Part shown: in pieces, positions 11,965 to 24,200 of the stretch
Position numbering within the stretch: the first letter of the stretch is position 1
How the letters are laid out: every line of letters begins with the position of its first letter
Source of the DNA: Physcia stellaris
Lineage: Eukaryota > Ascomycota > Lecanoromycetes > Caliciales > Physciaceae
Length of the DNA stretch: 64,000 bases
Assembly (NCBI GenBank): GCA_018902385.1
Contig: JABSSW010000036.1
Location: 434,001 to 498,000, forward strand
Direction of reading: 5' to 3'
The notes under the pieces: generated by a model
Told to the model about the DNA's origin: nothing
Databases searched by the model: none
What the model saw: the letters and a program-made list of their open reading frames with translations, nothing else
Position numbers and translations under genes: made by a program

Positions 11965-13692
11965 TTAGAAAACACGACCCTTGGTCTGCTTGATACCAAT
12001 AAGTCTAATGTCTCGCCACAATACCACCGCTACAATACCAACGGCCCAAACAGCAGTACCCGCAATCAATAATAGCATCTGGGCGTCCCCGTAGGCACGC
12101 TGGATGGCTGTGCGAGCCGGTGAGCCCACCGCGTACGATAATTGTGTGGTGATATCCGCGTAGATAAGGAGTAGGTTGGGGAGCTCGGAAGCGGGAAGGT
12201 ATTCAGCGAGCTTCTTCGGGAAGACATCCTGCCAGATAGCGGCGGCGATGGTCAGGCCAATCGCGCCTCCAATGTTGCCGAACATCCCTAACACTGCCAG
12301 CACTACAGCAATATGTTGATGTGAAGCGGCGGCCATGATAGCGATCTCATCGCAGATGATGATAGTACCGGCGGCGAAAGATATGAAGATCTGGCACATG
12401 ACGATATAGCCGACGTTACCGCCACGGCGGAAGTTAATCATCAAGCCCAGCCCAAAGATGCTCATAGGAATACCAAAGTACAGGCAGACGGGCTTGAAGC
12501 GCCCAGTGTAGTGTATCAGCAGGCCCACTGCGAGAGAGCACACAACGGTGCCAACGGTATAGGTCTGGACGACATAGCTGGCATCGGTAACGCTCAGGTC
12601 GTTCACCACTTGCAGGAAAGAGCTGAAGTAGCTGTTCCAGCAGGAGTAGCTGACGAACAGCGTAGCAGAAAGTATACAAGCGCCGAAGACTGTACGATCC
12701 AGGAGGAGAGAATAAGGAATGAACGTGACAGGGGCGAAGAATCTCTCCCAGATAGCGAAGAGAATTATCAGAACTATGCCGAAGACCAGAAAGCAGATGA
12801 TAAGAGGGGACTGCCACCCTTTCGCTTGTAAGGTGTAGAGATTGAATGGCAGGAGAAACAGAGCGACGCCAGCAGATAGCAGAAGGAGCCCAACAGCATC
12901 GAATTCCCGGCAATGGTAGAGCAAGGATTGCCAGACTGTGCGTTGACTTTCGCGCTTCGGGATGAGGCCTTGCTTCTTGGCCTTGTAGTAATTATAAACG
13001 AAAAGACCGAACAGCGGAAGCGTTATGGCTGGGACGAGAATGGTGAAGGTCCCAAATAACCAACGCCAGCCAGGTCCTTCCAGGTAGCCCGAGGAGATGG
13101 GGCCAGCCAACCAGCAGGTAATCAGATAAGGCGAGCTGGCAAAAGCCTGCATCAGACCTCGATTACGCAGCGACGATGTATCGGCGACAAAGACGCTAAG
13201 ACTGTACTGTAGGCCGTTGTTCCCTACCGTGTAGAAGACTTGCGCGGCAGCGTAGGCCTCAACATTATTGCAGGCAGCCATCATGATGAGCCCGACAGTA
13301 GCGATGCACATGCAGAGAAAATAGCCCTGGGGTCGGCCAAAAACGTCCAGGATCTTGGCGATGGTGAGATTGGTGACACCGCCAATGACACTGCTCAAAA
13401 TCCCGACGGTTGGAGTGAGCGAGTGTTGCGCAAAGTCGGAGGTGACATAAGGAGTCAGGGCAGCCGTGCTGCCGGACAGCATACCCTCGACAAAGTAGGT
13501 GAGCCAGATCATGACATAGGCAAAGATCAGGGCGTTCTTCGTCCATGCCACTGTCACGGCCTCGATGTTCTGAACACCGGGTTGAGCATGGGCATCTACG
13601 ATGGCTTCATCGCTGGGGTCGGAGCCTGAGCGTACTGAGTCGTTGACTATGCCGGGCTCTTTTGTGGCATCAGCGTCGGCTTGCAGCGTCAT
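11965..13692 (-). CDS. MFS transporter, siderophore-iron transporter (SIT/ARN/MirB) family
   Basis: An intronless 575-aa frame with a charged N-terminus and about 14 hydrophobic spans, the usual SIT size and topology. Family marks are DFAQHSLTPTVGILSSVIGG in the first spans, AKILDVFGRPQGYF in the first cytoplasmic loop, FVADTSSLRNRGLMQAFASS and the loop AGPISSGYLEGPGWRWLFG. SIT proteins import metal-siderophore complexes by proton symport at the plasma membrane or in vesicles. It lies next to the NRPS-like and isocyanide synthase genes, so a role in moving that pathway's metal-binding product is plausible, but this is inference from position. Its promoter has a pair of CCAAT-containing direct repeats. 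The substrate cannot be told from sequence. Confidence 0.88.
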   Translation of the reverse strand: MTLQADADATKEPGIVNDSVRSGSDPSDEAIVDAHAQPGVQNIEAVTVAWTKNALIFAYVMIWLTYFVEGMLSGSTAALTPYVTSDFAQHSLTPTVGILSSVIGGVTNLTIAKILDVFGRPQGYFLCMCIATVGLIMMAACNNVEAYAAAQVFYTVGNNGLQYSLSVFVADTSSLRNRGLMQAFASSPYLITCWLAGPISSGYLEGPGWRWLFGTFTILVPAITLPLFGLFVYNYYKAKKQGLIPKRESQRTVWQSLLYHCREFDAVGLLLLSAGVALFLLPFNLYTLQAKGWQSPLIICFLVFGIVLIILFAIWERFFAPVTFIPYSLLLDRTVFGACILSATLFVSYSCWNSYFSSFLQVVNDLSVTDASYVVQTYTVGTVVCSLAVGLLIHYTGRFKPVCLYFGIPMSIFGLGLMINFRRGGNVGYIVMCQIFISFAAGTIIICDEIAIMAAASHQHIAVVLAVLGMFGNIGGAIGLTIAAAIWQDVFPKKLAEYLPASELPNLLLIYADITTQLSYAVGSPARTAIQRAYGDAQMLLLIAGTAVWAVGIVAVVLWRDIRLIGIKQTKGRVF

Positions 13693-13972
13693 GGTCCGCT
13701 ACTAGAGACCGCTGGAGGAGAAGAACAGCTGCTGGATACGGAGGAGAAGAGCCGGATTGATAAATGACTCGATACTGATCGGAAAGACTCTGTCTTGTGG
13801 GCGAATCAACAAACAAGCAACCGATCCATGGTACTGACTTACGGAATACTTACTCCCCTCCAGTTGTATGATTGAAGGAGATGGTATATGTGAGCCCAAG
13901 GATATGGGTATGGGAATCGACGTCTTCATTGCTCAAGATGGACGACAAGAAGCAGGTGCACGCAGAATGGTC

Positions 13973-14002
13973 TAACCAATGAAAACAGCCTCAAACCTGC
14001 TC
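13973..14002 (+). repeat. 30-bp direct repeat with CCAAT box, copy 1
   Basis: Starts TAACCAATGAAAA and continues AGCCTCAAACCT. The second copy at 14093-14122 differs at two bases, 120 bp away start to start. Confidence 0.7.
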
Positions 14003-14092
14003 AACTCGTATGAATGGACCTCGTACACTCTTTCCACCCTGCCACCACCTCTGGATCATCTTGTCCTACTTCATCTGCAGTCAGCAGGGGAT

Positions 14093-14122
14093 TAACCAAT
14101 GAAAATAGCCTCAAACCTTCTC
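14093..14122 (+). repeat. 30-bp direct repeat with CCAAT box, copy 2
   Basis: Partner of 13973-14002, with 28 of 30 bases the same. Lies upstream of the MFS transporter. Confidence 0.7.
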
Positions 14123-14590
14123 TCATTGCGAAAGAGGCGCGCGCACGTCGGTGGTGGCAGCCCGGCTTCCTCGCTTGTTCTTCCCAGCTTTTTCGTCTGC
14201 AAGTCAGAGTAGTATCCCATGAATACGGTCAGGGGCTAAGACTTTATGTATTCGCGAGGTATCTTTTTGTTGCTTAGGAGTAGGCCTTCTCTTTCCTCTT
14301 TATGCTGCCCCACGCTGATCTTTCCCCTGTTCATCTATGATTGTAGCAGGGGCAGAAAAGGTGAGTACACCTTTGTCCGCATTTAATACGCTACCCTGTC
14401 CTTTGCAGAAACCACGTTAACGGACATTGACAGACGATGATTGTCAATCTGAGTAAACTATAGTTACCTAGTCTCTATATATCCTTATCAGCAACTGATT
14501 TTTCTTACCTTCGCGTACAACCTGAAGCAACGTGCTTTAAGATTCGAATAACTAACGGAGACCGATATGTCAAGAGTGACATGAGCTACC

Positions 14591-17500
14591 TTAGTGACAA
14601 TCCATAAGCTCTGCATACTTGGTGAACTCATCGTCCCTTTTCAACATATCCAACTCCTCGGGAAACGTGCCAAGTACTAGCTCCACACCCCCATCGTTTC
14701 TCATGGGATAGATAACCAGGAACCGGAAACGCTTGTGACCCCGCTCGATTTGTGGTCGCAAAGCTTCGGGGCAGCCTTCACCGGAGAAGAACTTGTCACC
14801 GAATGATATTTCGCTCGTCTGGAATAGCATCAGGTTGGAGATCATGGCGTGCATTCCTGAGAGACCCATGCAAGCGGTCGTAAACCTGCTATAGTCGGGT
14901 AAAGACTGCAGAAGTGTGAAAGCGTCATGGACAAGCGAGGGCGTGATACGCGCAGCAGCCTCACGCAGGAGACATGCGATGCGTCCAATGCTGGTTGCAG
15001 GCGAGCAGAGTGTCTCAATCGGCATATTGGGCCGATTCAGTATAAGCATGCTGCCCATATACGATGATGGTAGCAAAGAAGAAAAATAAGGGCGGCCATC
15101 AACGGGTAACTCGAGAACGGATATCTCGTCAGGTGCAAATGTTTCCCCTCGAAGCTCCTTAGCCACACGGTATCGAGCCTTTATGGCAGAGCGCCAGAAG
15201 AAAGCTTGCACAATATCACTGATAGATGTGATAGTACCCTTGGTCTCTGGGTCAGTAAGTACGTCTTGGCTAAGCTTCTGCACGTTCTCGGGTGAAATTA
15301 AGAACATGGTAGTGCTCAGGCCATCCTGCGCCGGAGGAGGTGGCCAGACGAACTTGTGAGGAAACAAGGGTGCAGGAGGGAGAGATCTCTCCGCTGGAGG
15401 ATTGAGTTCTACCGCCTTATATGTGCCGTTTGCATGCTGCTCAAGGGGTCTTTCTGGAGGCAGAAATGGCAGAAAGCCCCATACCCCAGGGTCTACCTCA
15501 TGTGCTGGCCGAGCGTATCCTTCTTGTTCGTACAAAATTTGCGGTAAGCTGTGATTAAAGCTCTCAGGATCCAACCAGCTCGATGTCGCAGACATGTCGC
15601 CTTGAAAGTATCTGCAGCTCTCAGCCCAGGCCTTGAGAGCGACCATAACACCAATACCATCAAGGCAGCAGTGGTGGAAATTTGTGGCGAGAATACAGCC
15701 GCCTTCGACAAAGTTGGCTTGTGCTATCAGTATATCGGCGGGCAGCTGCGGGAAGGTATTTTCTTCAAGGACAAGATCGTCCCTGAATGCGGAGGGTACG
15801 AAGCCGGCGTCGCGTAGGACCTGAAACGGCGGAAGTACTTGAGATAGATCCTTATAGATTAGCTGCCTTGGCCCAAGAGAGTAGTCCGTACGATCGCTGG
15901 CCGAAGAGTTCGACAATGGAAGAGGAGGAATTGTGAGGCGAAGGTCGCCCTTTTTGTAATCAATCTCTTGCTCCGAGCAAACCATCATTTTGCCGTCGAG
16001 CGCCGGAATAAGCTGCATTGTACGGCGGAGACCCTCTTGTAAATTCACAAAAGCTTGTTCGAAACTGATCTCTTCACGCAGAGCAAAGAAGAAATTTAAT
16101 CCCATGTAGTGATTAGGGTTCACGTAATCGAAAGGATTCAACTTGAAAGAGAGCCGCGCCTTATGCATGTCTATCATCCTCTTCATCTTGGCTACATCAT
16201 CGTTAACGTGGTTGTCTGGCGCCTTTCCATTTACCTGTCTCGCCTCGGCCGCTAACCGTGCAAGAGCTGTAGAGAATTTGGCAAGGGTGGGATTTGCGTA
16301 AAGATGTCGAGGAGCAAGCTGATCGTGTAGTCCCATGGCCGGTCGAATACTCTTGGTAGCCCGAAATACAAGGAGGGAGTCTAGTCCAAGACTGAACAGG
16401 TCCGCATCGGGCGAGGCTTCGTGAATCGCAGGTATAAAGGAGCCGAGGATGTGGCGGATAGAGTCGATGATTGATTCAACCGATGTTGTATCAACTGTGA
16501 CAACATCCAAGTCCTCATCTCGTGAGCTATAGAAACGCTCAATGTAATCGGCATATAGTGCTAGGGTGGCACGTCGCTTCACAGTCCCCTTATCTGTGCG
16601 GATAAAAGGCTTGTCTGGCTCTGCAAACGCAATGTAGTCCTTCTGCAGCTGGTTCTTGTGCAGAGAAAGCTTATTTGCTCTCTCTACTGTTGACCATATG
16701 CTGTCCAAGAGCTGGTTGTCTTTCGATGACGGATCTTTCAACTCGATGAGCATGCCTGCCTGGGGTTTTCCCGTCCCAATCTGTGGCGCATTGCTGCCTT
16801 AGCTATGGGGTGCTGCTTTCTTTGGACTCAAAAGAGGCTTGGAAGGGCTCACTTACTACAAGGCAGCCATCGATGGCAGGGTGCGTCGTGACGAGAGCCT
16901 CGGTGTCTAAGGGCGATATCTTATAACCATTGGATAGGACGACTGTATCGTCGCTTCTGCCTTTGAACGCCCAAAGATTTGGCTTGGTGGGATGCTTGAC
17001 GTATAAGTCTTTAAAGTTGATAGATTGCTCGGCAGGAAATGTATAGAAAATACCCTGAAATAAAGGCCAGTGCTCGTTGCGATGCACCCAATGCTCGTAA
17101 ATACCGGGCTCCACCTCTTTAAACTCGAAACCAGAGAATGGATGAAAGGCGAACCAGAGCCAGTCTTCCCTCTCTACCACAAGGTTACCAATGAAGAGAC
17201 CCTCTGTGGTACCAGTCAAGTTCAGAACTCTGACTACATCGTTCACTTTGCCAGCACTGGTAGGGCTGACGGGACCTGAATGAGAAGAGCGTGAACGCTA
17301 TAATCGTAAGGGGAATAAGATTGGGAGGGAATGCGTACCGCCTGAAGCACAGATGAATTTCGACGATTTAAACTTTGCTAAAACGTCAGGGGTCTCGCCT
17401 AGCTCATCGACAAGTGATGGAACCATGCTCCAAATGTCAACTCTTCCATGGTCTGCAAGGGATTCTACAAGGTTCATGTTAGGGAGAACACCCGCAGGTC

Positions 17501-18487
17501 CCAAAATACAGTGTAGACCGAAGAGGGAAGGCAGAAGAATATCCATAATGATACCGGCACCCTATGAATACCGAAATGTCACGCAATCAGCCCACGGCGT
17601 CCCAGGAGAGATGGGGATTAGACACGTACGTGACTCATAGGAAATGACGAGTAAATTCTATCGCCCTCCTTCCACAAAGACGTCCACGGGGCTAAACCAT
17701 CATCGCCCTCACTAGGTGGAAGAAGCCGGACCGCATCCATCGTACCTATCAGCCCATGAGACCAGGGAATGGGCTTTGGCACTCCCGTGGTCCCAGATGT
17801 ATGCAGAAGGCAGAATGGATCTTGACTAGCTTCGTCAAACGCCTTGTTATACGGAAAAGACTCGATGGATTCAACATCGAGAAGCTCATCGACCTCAGGG
17901 AGTTCCAAAATCCTCATGGGACGTTGCTGGAGGAAATCCTCGACCAGAGGAAGACGGAGCTGCTCGCGTGGTTTGACCCAAATTCTGCATTCTGCTGCAT
18001 CGAGGACTGCCAAAGCCCCTTCTGTGTTGTTCTTGGGGAAAGAAACAAGGCCTGCAGGAAGAGTAATAATGCGAGAAGTTAGTCAGCTGAAAGGCATAAG
18101 AGTTTTTCATCGTGGTAAGAGTGGGTTATAATTACAACGTAACCAGCCTTGACACACGCGTAGGTCAACAAAATGTGTCGAATATCATCTTAGTGGAGTC
18201 AGTGTGTGGAGCTGGAACCAGCCTCGAGGGTCAGCCGTCTGACTCACGAGGTCCTATATAGCCCACCGTCTGGATGATGGGGGTTTTCCGATCTGTTTGA
18301 GTAACCACCAAGCAGTTCTGTCAACCGCATTCGCGAAGGTACGCGCAGATATGTGCCGAAATTCATGAGAACTGTCGGAAAATGTGGCGACTGAGTATAT
18401 AATGCGGTCTGGCTGGGCAGATGCCAGGCTGTCCAAGATCTGGGGGATAAGCCTCTTGCCATATTCCATCGAACTGTCCGTTGCCAT
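14591..18487 (-). CDS. NRPS-like enzyme: adenylation, carrier and BAHD-type acyltransferase domains
   Basis: Six exons: 18487-18248, 18188-18144, 18051-17630, 17561-17339, 17275-16857, 16780-14591. Phases agree throughout, about 1179 aa, except for one missing base in exon 1. Adenylation domain (about residues 1-530): LLHTSGTTGVPKPI (ATP loop), LTGTTEGL, NGYKISP, and the C-terminal lysine motif TDKGTVK at about 512-518. Carrier domain: LFSLGLDSLLVF, with the pantetheine serine at about 585. C-terminal transferase: HHCCLDG, giving the BAHD HxxxD pair at about residues 820 and 824. There is no reductase, thioesterase or classical condensation domain. Such an enzyme should activate a carboxylic acid as an adenylate, load it on the carrier and pass it to an acceptor. 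Exon 1 loses frame by one base in an A4C5 run (18279-18287) between LLKQIGK and TVGYIGP. The intron at 18143-18052 uses a weak GTTACG donor. Divergent from the isocyanide synthase gene. Confidence 0.85.
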
Positions 18488-20084
18488 TATCACAACTTAC
18501 AGCAAATAAAATGGGAATCGACTGACGAGTCGGTTTATTGCAAGGTAAAAGATCGAGAGATAAGTAAGCATGCAAACATGTTCAACGAGGACGGATTACT
18601 AAAGGCTGCACCTGCACCTACACCTATTTGGACCGCCACTCTCACGATACAATCATCCACCAGTGCGCATGAGTAAAGCGCTGTTCCGTGACTTTGATAG
18701 CATGGTTCAGCAAAAGACGCCGATTGGCCGGATCAAGGCCATTGCGTCTTTCCAACGCCCGAGACGCCTCTTCTAGGCCGAACTGTCAGGACGGACTCGT
18801 AAAACTTGCGCAACCTCAATCTGACTCTCTTTCAACCGCAGGTAGTAAATTTTCGGAGGATTTGATCGTCACGGTCACATTCCTATCATGCCCTGTCATT
18901 CCGAAAGCTCAGATATCTAGTAGTAGCGGTCAGGTTCGACACACCCTCCTCCATGCTTACCGAGTGATCGTACCACCACGAGGTGTAACAGCTCGGCTCT
19001 GCATTCGGGGTCGCATGTCACATTGATGGTAACGTAAGGGGAGGTACCTTATCATTCGACACTATTTACCTTCTTGTCCATAAGCGCCAAGACTCACCCG
19101 ACCGCGCTAACCGCTATCGACAAGCGGCTTCCTGCCAATTGGGGTACTATCATATCTCGTAACACCAAGGCGACTCTCTAGGTCCAGTCTCTGCGCCGAG
19201 TCGTTGTACAGCGATGACCTGTACCCACAACGACTTTCTCATTCTCAGCGCTGTTGTTGTACGCCGAATCGGGGTTGCATCGACGATGGTGCGTCACGTC
19301 TAGGCGCTGCCAATAACGACAGACGAGAAGCTGACTGACCATCGTATCCAGCTCTGTCACAATCGGGAAATATCACCCTGAATACTTCTCGTTGGCTGAA
19401 TCCAATGACACCTCATCCAAAACCCTGTTACTTAGCTCCAATTGCGAGATTGACATGATCCTTTTGAGTCCACTGACCAACGGCTTCAAAAGCCACTTGC
19501 ATATGGCTGGTATGAAGCCATTCCACCGTGGGGCGAGGAACCAGCATAACGAGAGGCGTATACAGCTCGCTTGAGAACCTGGTCAAGGGTGTCCGCCGGC
19601 CGACTTCGTATCCGTGTGGAAACCCTGTCACGTCTAACGTCCGAGCTTACACAATTACCATTACTGCATCGGATTCCAATGTTAGGCTCTTGCAGACTTA
19701 CTCACCGTCTCGCCAGCCTTATTCCCTGAGATGTTTGTCAGCTAGTCAGTAAAGTGCTTAGGGACTTTACTGTAGATACCTTACACTTCAGGCAACTGAG
19801 AGCCAAGCCGAGCCAGTACTCGTCTCCAAGTATGCTAGCTTACTTAAAAGTGGGGGTCTTCTTCAGTGTAGGTATCAAGCCTGCAGTTTGCTATTTGGCG
19901 GTCTCGAAAGAATGCTTAGTCTTTTCGCCTCATTGATGCATATGTTGATAGAGCAGGTTTTTGGCGTCTTCGTACAAATAGCTGGTTTTCAGCCCAGTGG
20001 TCCTTTCATTAATCTTTCTTTTGACTCATATATCATTCTTGGTTGTCTTTGGACCTCAATTTCGCCGAGTCCGTCTTGCTCACG
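18488..20084. promoter_or_regulatory. shared upstream region of the NRPS-like and isocyanide synthase genes
   Basis: A 1.6-kb spacer between two divergent pathway genes, suited to joint control. CCAAT boxes lie at 19135-19139, 19402-19406, 19438-19442 and 19676-19680. A TTGCTCA heptamer at 20076-20082 resembles copper-regulator (Mac1-type) cores but is almost at the start codon, so I give it little weight. No open frame inside looks like a gene. Confidence 0.45.
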
Positions 20085-21218
20085 ATGCAGTTCGCTCCTC
20101 AAATCATGCATACCCCCATAGAGCTTGCTCTGGATGACGGGCAATCCTCTCCCGCCTCGCAGACCCCGGGGGAAGTGACCGAGACTTCAAAAAAGATCCT
20201 GGGAATAATCTTCGAGTATGCGCTCAACAAATTCAACAACACCAAGGAACAACTCGCCGCAGGCAGACCCAAATTTCTGTCAGTCATCGACCAATTCGTC
20301 GTAGTGGGGACACAGGTGCAAATGTGCCTCCCGGCATTCCCATTCAAGTCAGCAAACAAAGTTGACAAAGTGTTTGGTATTTTACCCGATAAAGCCGAGC
20401 AATTGGCCCTTGAACGGTTGCATACAATGTGCCTACGCATCGGGGACGTGTACGCACCTGGCGCTAAGCTTACTGTGATCTCCGACGGGCTTGTCTATAA
20501 CGGTTTGTCCAACACCAGCCTTGCCATCTCCCTTGTCATGAGCCACTTGCTAAAGTGGTCTTTCTTCATCGACAGACTTGTTGGGTATATCGGATCGCGA
20601 TACCTGGGCTTATGGCGAGGCTCTACGCACGATGGCGGCCCAGAAGGGGTTTCACCATATCGACTTCTCCAGACTTAGAGACCTAGTAGATTTCCCTCTG
20701 CCAGAGAAACTAGAAGAAATCACCTACGTCGCCAATGCCACCAATTTTCGCCGATTCCTCTTCAACAAGTATGGCAAAGATGACCTCGATATCGATCACG
20801 AAATTGCCACGGTCCCCGATACGCGCATGACTTATCTTGGATACCGAAGATTTCTGGAGTCAGACTTGCGATATATTTTCCCGCTCGGCGAAGGTAGATC
20901 AAACAAAGGATATAAGAGGGACGTGAAGTATCTCGCCAAGCAGATGCTGATCCGAGGATACGTAAGTATATTGTAAGAGCCCTTCCCAGACCTTGAATAA
21001 CATCACTCTGGAAACAGGCTTTTGCGGGAGCGGTCAAATATGCGTTTCCAAAATATTTACGCCTTTCTATCCATCAATCTACAGGTGAGCACAAAATATC
21101 CATGAGCCTTCTTGACACCAAAACCGGGTTTACGACGCCGTGGCATTGTAGTGTTGCTTTGATGGCCGATGGTCAGTGGATAAGCGCCACAATGAGTGAT
21201 TTCAAAAAGATTCAATGA
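20085..21218 (+). CDS. isocyanide synthase (DIT1/PvcA family), N-terminal part of an ABC-transporter fusion
   Basis: Exons 20085-20502, 20576-20961 and the start of 21018-21867. Family marks: LPAFPFKSANKVDKVFGILP, ALERLHTMC, YAPGAKLTVISDGLVYND, LGISDRDTWAYGEAL, then AKQMLIRGYAFAGAVKYAFP, YLRLSIHQSTGEHKISM and TPWHCSVALMADG. The enzymes turn an amino acid into its isocyanide in the cytosol. The frame stops at TGA 21216-21218, but the next family segment ([17 protein letters not shown]) continues at once in the -1 frame, so a single base seems missing in the A5 run 21204-21208. Beyond FREK the expected C-terminal end of the family (a Tyr-Pro-Cys-Gly-like tail) is not found; a Ser/Glu-rich linker leads straight into a PDR transporter with no stop. 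The ATG at 20085 was chosen; one at 20106 is possible. The synthase call is strong; activity is uncertain because of the frame break. Confidence 0.87.
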
Positions 21219-24200
21219 TGGAAATTGTCTACGAGGATGGCAGACCCAGCTATTTCCGGGAAAAGATCTCCAAGTCCGACAAGCCTATTGAGGGTGAGAA
21301 ATCAGCAAGCAACCAGGAAGCGTCAAAACCACTGGATGGCCAAGCTGCCGCCCGAGTGTCTAACATGGAAGCCGCGGTTGAGAAGCCTATGGAGATAGTG
21401 GAACTGAAGCTCCAGCCCCAATCGTCCACACCAGCCAGTTCATGTCTGGATGAAAGCGAAGATGAAAAGCTCGCTAAGCTTGTGGGGACACTGTCAAACA
21501 AGGGTGTCAAGAATGAGAATGGAGAACTCATCAACCCATTCTTCGGCTCTGAGCATCCTTTGTTGAACCCAAACTCTAATAGGTTCAGCTCAAAGGCATG
21601 GCTTGAGACGCTTATGAGCATTACGTCAAGGGATCCTAAACGATATCCAAAGAGGGTCGCTGGTGTAGCTTACAAGAACATATCAGCTCATGGATTCGGA
21701 GAGCCGACAGACTATCAGAAGACTTTTGGGAACTACCCTTTCAAATTATTGAGTTTGGCTAAGAGGCTTGTTAGCGGGAGGAAGAAGACCAGGATCCAGA
21801 TCTTAAGGGGTTTCGATGGCTTGGTCAAGAGTGGAGAGATGCTTGTGGTACTAGGAAGGCCTGGGAGGCAAGTGAAACTCTAGAAGAATTGGGAAACCAT
21901 TGCTAACAATAGTAGCGGTTGTTCGACGCTTCTGAAGATCATCTCTGGAGAAACAGATGGATTCCATGTTGCGGAGGACTCTTATCTGAATTATCAAGGA
22001 ATTCCGAAAGAGACTATGCACAAGGATTTCAGAGGGGAGTGCATTTACCAGGCTGAGGTCGATGTACATTTCCCTCAATTGACCGTAGGAGAAACCCTCG
22101 AATTCGCTGCTCGTGCTAGGGTATGTTCGATGAAGTATCTTAGCATGGGTATTTGGCTGACTCCAATAAGGCTCCCCGTAATCGCATGCCTGGTGTTAGT
22201 CGGGATGTATGTACTTATAGACTATCTTCTCCCTGAGAAACACTGCGAGGAACGCCCCCGTACTAATTGCTTCCCTAGATGTACGCGGAACATCTGCGAG
22301 ACGTCGTCATGGCAATCTTTGGTCTCAGCCATACAGTCAATACAATGGTCTGGAGCTCTCTTGCATATCTTTTCGACCTCCAACTGAAATACACAAGGTC
22401 GGCAATGACTTCATTCGAGGAGTCTCCGGTGGTGAACGAAAACGCGTTAGTATTACAGAAGCGTAAGCCACCTCTTCGAATGCCATGTTCTTGGTCTCCT
22501 TGCTGATATACATTCTGCGTAGTGCTATTGCAGGTAGTCCTCTGCAGTGTTGGGATAATAGTACACGGGGACTTGACAGTGCTACTGCTCTCGAATTCGC
22601 CCGAACGCTTAGGACCTCGACAGAACTTACCGGAGCGACGGCCATCGTAACCATCTATCAAGCTTCACAGTCAATCTATGATGTAGGTCTTCACTGTCCG
22701 AGCTTATTACTGTACTAAAGTTCGAAGGTCTTCGACAAAGTTGCTGTATTATACGAAGGTCGCCAAATCTACTTCGGAGATATCCATGCAGCAAAAGCAT
22801 TCTTTGTTAATCTAGGCTTCGAATGTCCACCACGGCAAACGACGGCCGATTTTTTGACATCATTGACCAACCCAGCAGAACGAGTAGTCCGAAAAAGCTT
22901 CGAAGGCAAGACACCCTACACACCAGATGAGTTCGCTACCGTGTGGCAGCAAAGCGAGGATCGAGCACTTCTACTTCAGGAGATTGAGGAGTTCGATAAC
23001 CAGTATCCTATTGGGGGACCGTCGCTCGATGAATTCAAGCACTCGCGGAAATCTTCGCAAGCAAGGTCACAGTATGTTGAAGCCTTGACCTCCAGCTTAC
23101 GCCTATACTAACTCAGGTTAGGCGCGTGAAATCGCCATTCACTCTTTCGTTTCCAATGCAGATCAAGCTGTGTACCCACCGAGGCTACCAGAGGCTGCGA
23201 GGAGATATGGCTATACTCGTCTCGGGCATCGTTTTCAACTCGATCATGGCTCTTGTTGTGGGTAGTGTCTTCTACGACTTGCCGAACGACACTAGTTCCC
23301 TCTACAGCCGTGGCGCTTTAATCTTCTTCGCGATCTTGTTGGCTGCTTTCGCTAGTGCACTGGAAGTTCGTCTATTTTTCAAAGCTCACTGTGAGCCTAT
23401 GGATTATCGCTAACATGAGTAGATCTTAACTCTATACGCACAACGTCCAATCGTGGAGAAGCAGTCGAAGTATGCATTTTACCACCCATCTGCTGAAGCG
23501 GTTTGTAAGTCGAAATGAATAATGTCTACATGCTTCAGCTGACGTGGCGTAGCCTCTATGGTCTGCGACCTTCCCAATAAGATTCTTACAGCTCTCGGAT
23601 TCAACCTTACCCTTTACTTCATGACCAACCTACGACGCACACCTGGCCATTTCTTCGTGTTCCTGCTCTTCTCATTTATGTGTACACTGACCATGTCGAT
23701 GTACTTTCGTTGTATTGCTGCATTGTCCCGTACATTTCCACAGGTAAAGCCATGAATCCGCTTCTTGTGCTTCCTTGCTGATCACTCAGGCTATGGCACC
23801 AGCTTCTGTCTTCAGTCTAGCGCTCGTTATCTATACAGGCTTTACAATCCCTATAAAGTATATGCGCCCCTGGTTTCGATGGATCAATTACCTGAACCCT
23901 GTTGCTTATGCTTTCGAGGCACTCATGATCAATGAGGTTTGAAAATCATATCCCACTATATCTGCGTAGTATAACTGGAGCCTAGTTTCACGATCGTACC
24001 ATACCTTGTACACGTTATGTTCCTCAAGGTCCGGACTACATCGAAGTTTCTCCTGATCAGAGGATATGTGCAACGACGGGGACTGCTGCTGGAGCAGACT
24101 TTGTCGATGGCGATACTTACCTGGCTGTCAATTTTGATTACGATGCTGATCATCTGTGGAGGTACGTCTCTCGTCGAAGTTCTCGAGAAATACGGCATTT

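Larger units (their letters stand above)
13693..14590. promoter_or_regulatory. upstream region of the siderophore-type transporter
   Basis: About 900 bp between the start of the MFS gene and the stop of the NRPS-like gene, both on the minus strand. It carries two 30-bp direct repeats with CCAAT boxes (13973-14002 and 14093-14122) and a TGATAA core on the minus strand near 14484. Iron genes of ascomycetes are known to be controlled through CCAAT-complex/HapX and GATA/SreA sites, but neither full consensus is present here. Confidence 0.45.

Noticed and set aside
18254-18493. First NRPS-like exon read as ending at a TAG near 18254
   Set aside because: The stop is reached only after the one-base loss in the A4C5 run; the other frame keeps TVGYIGP and correct splice phase.
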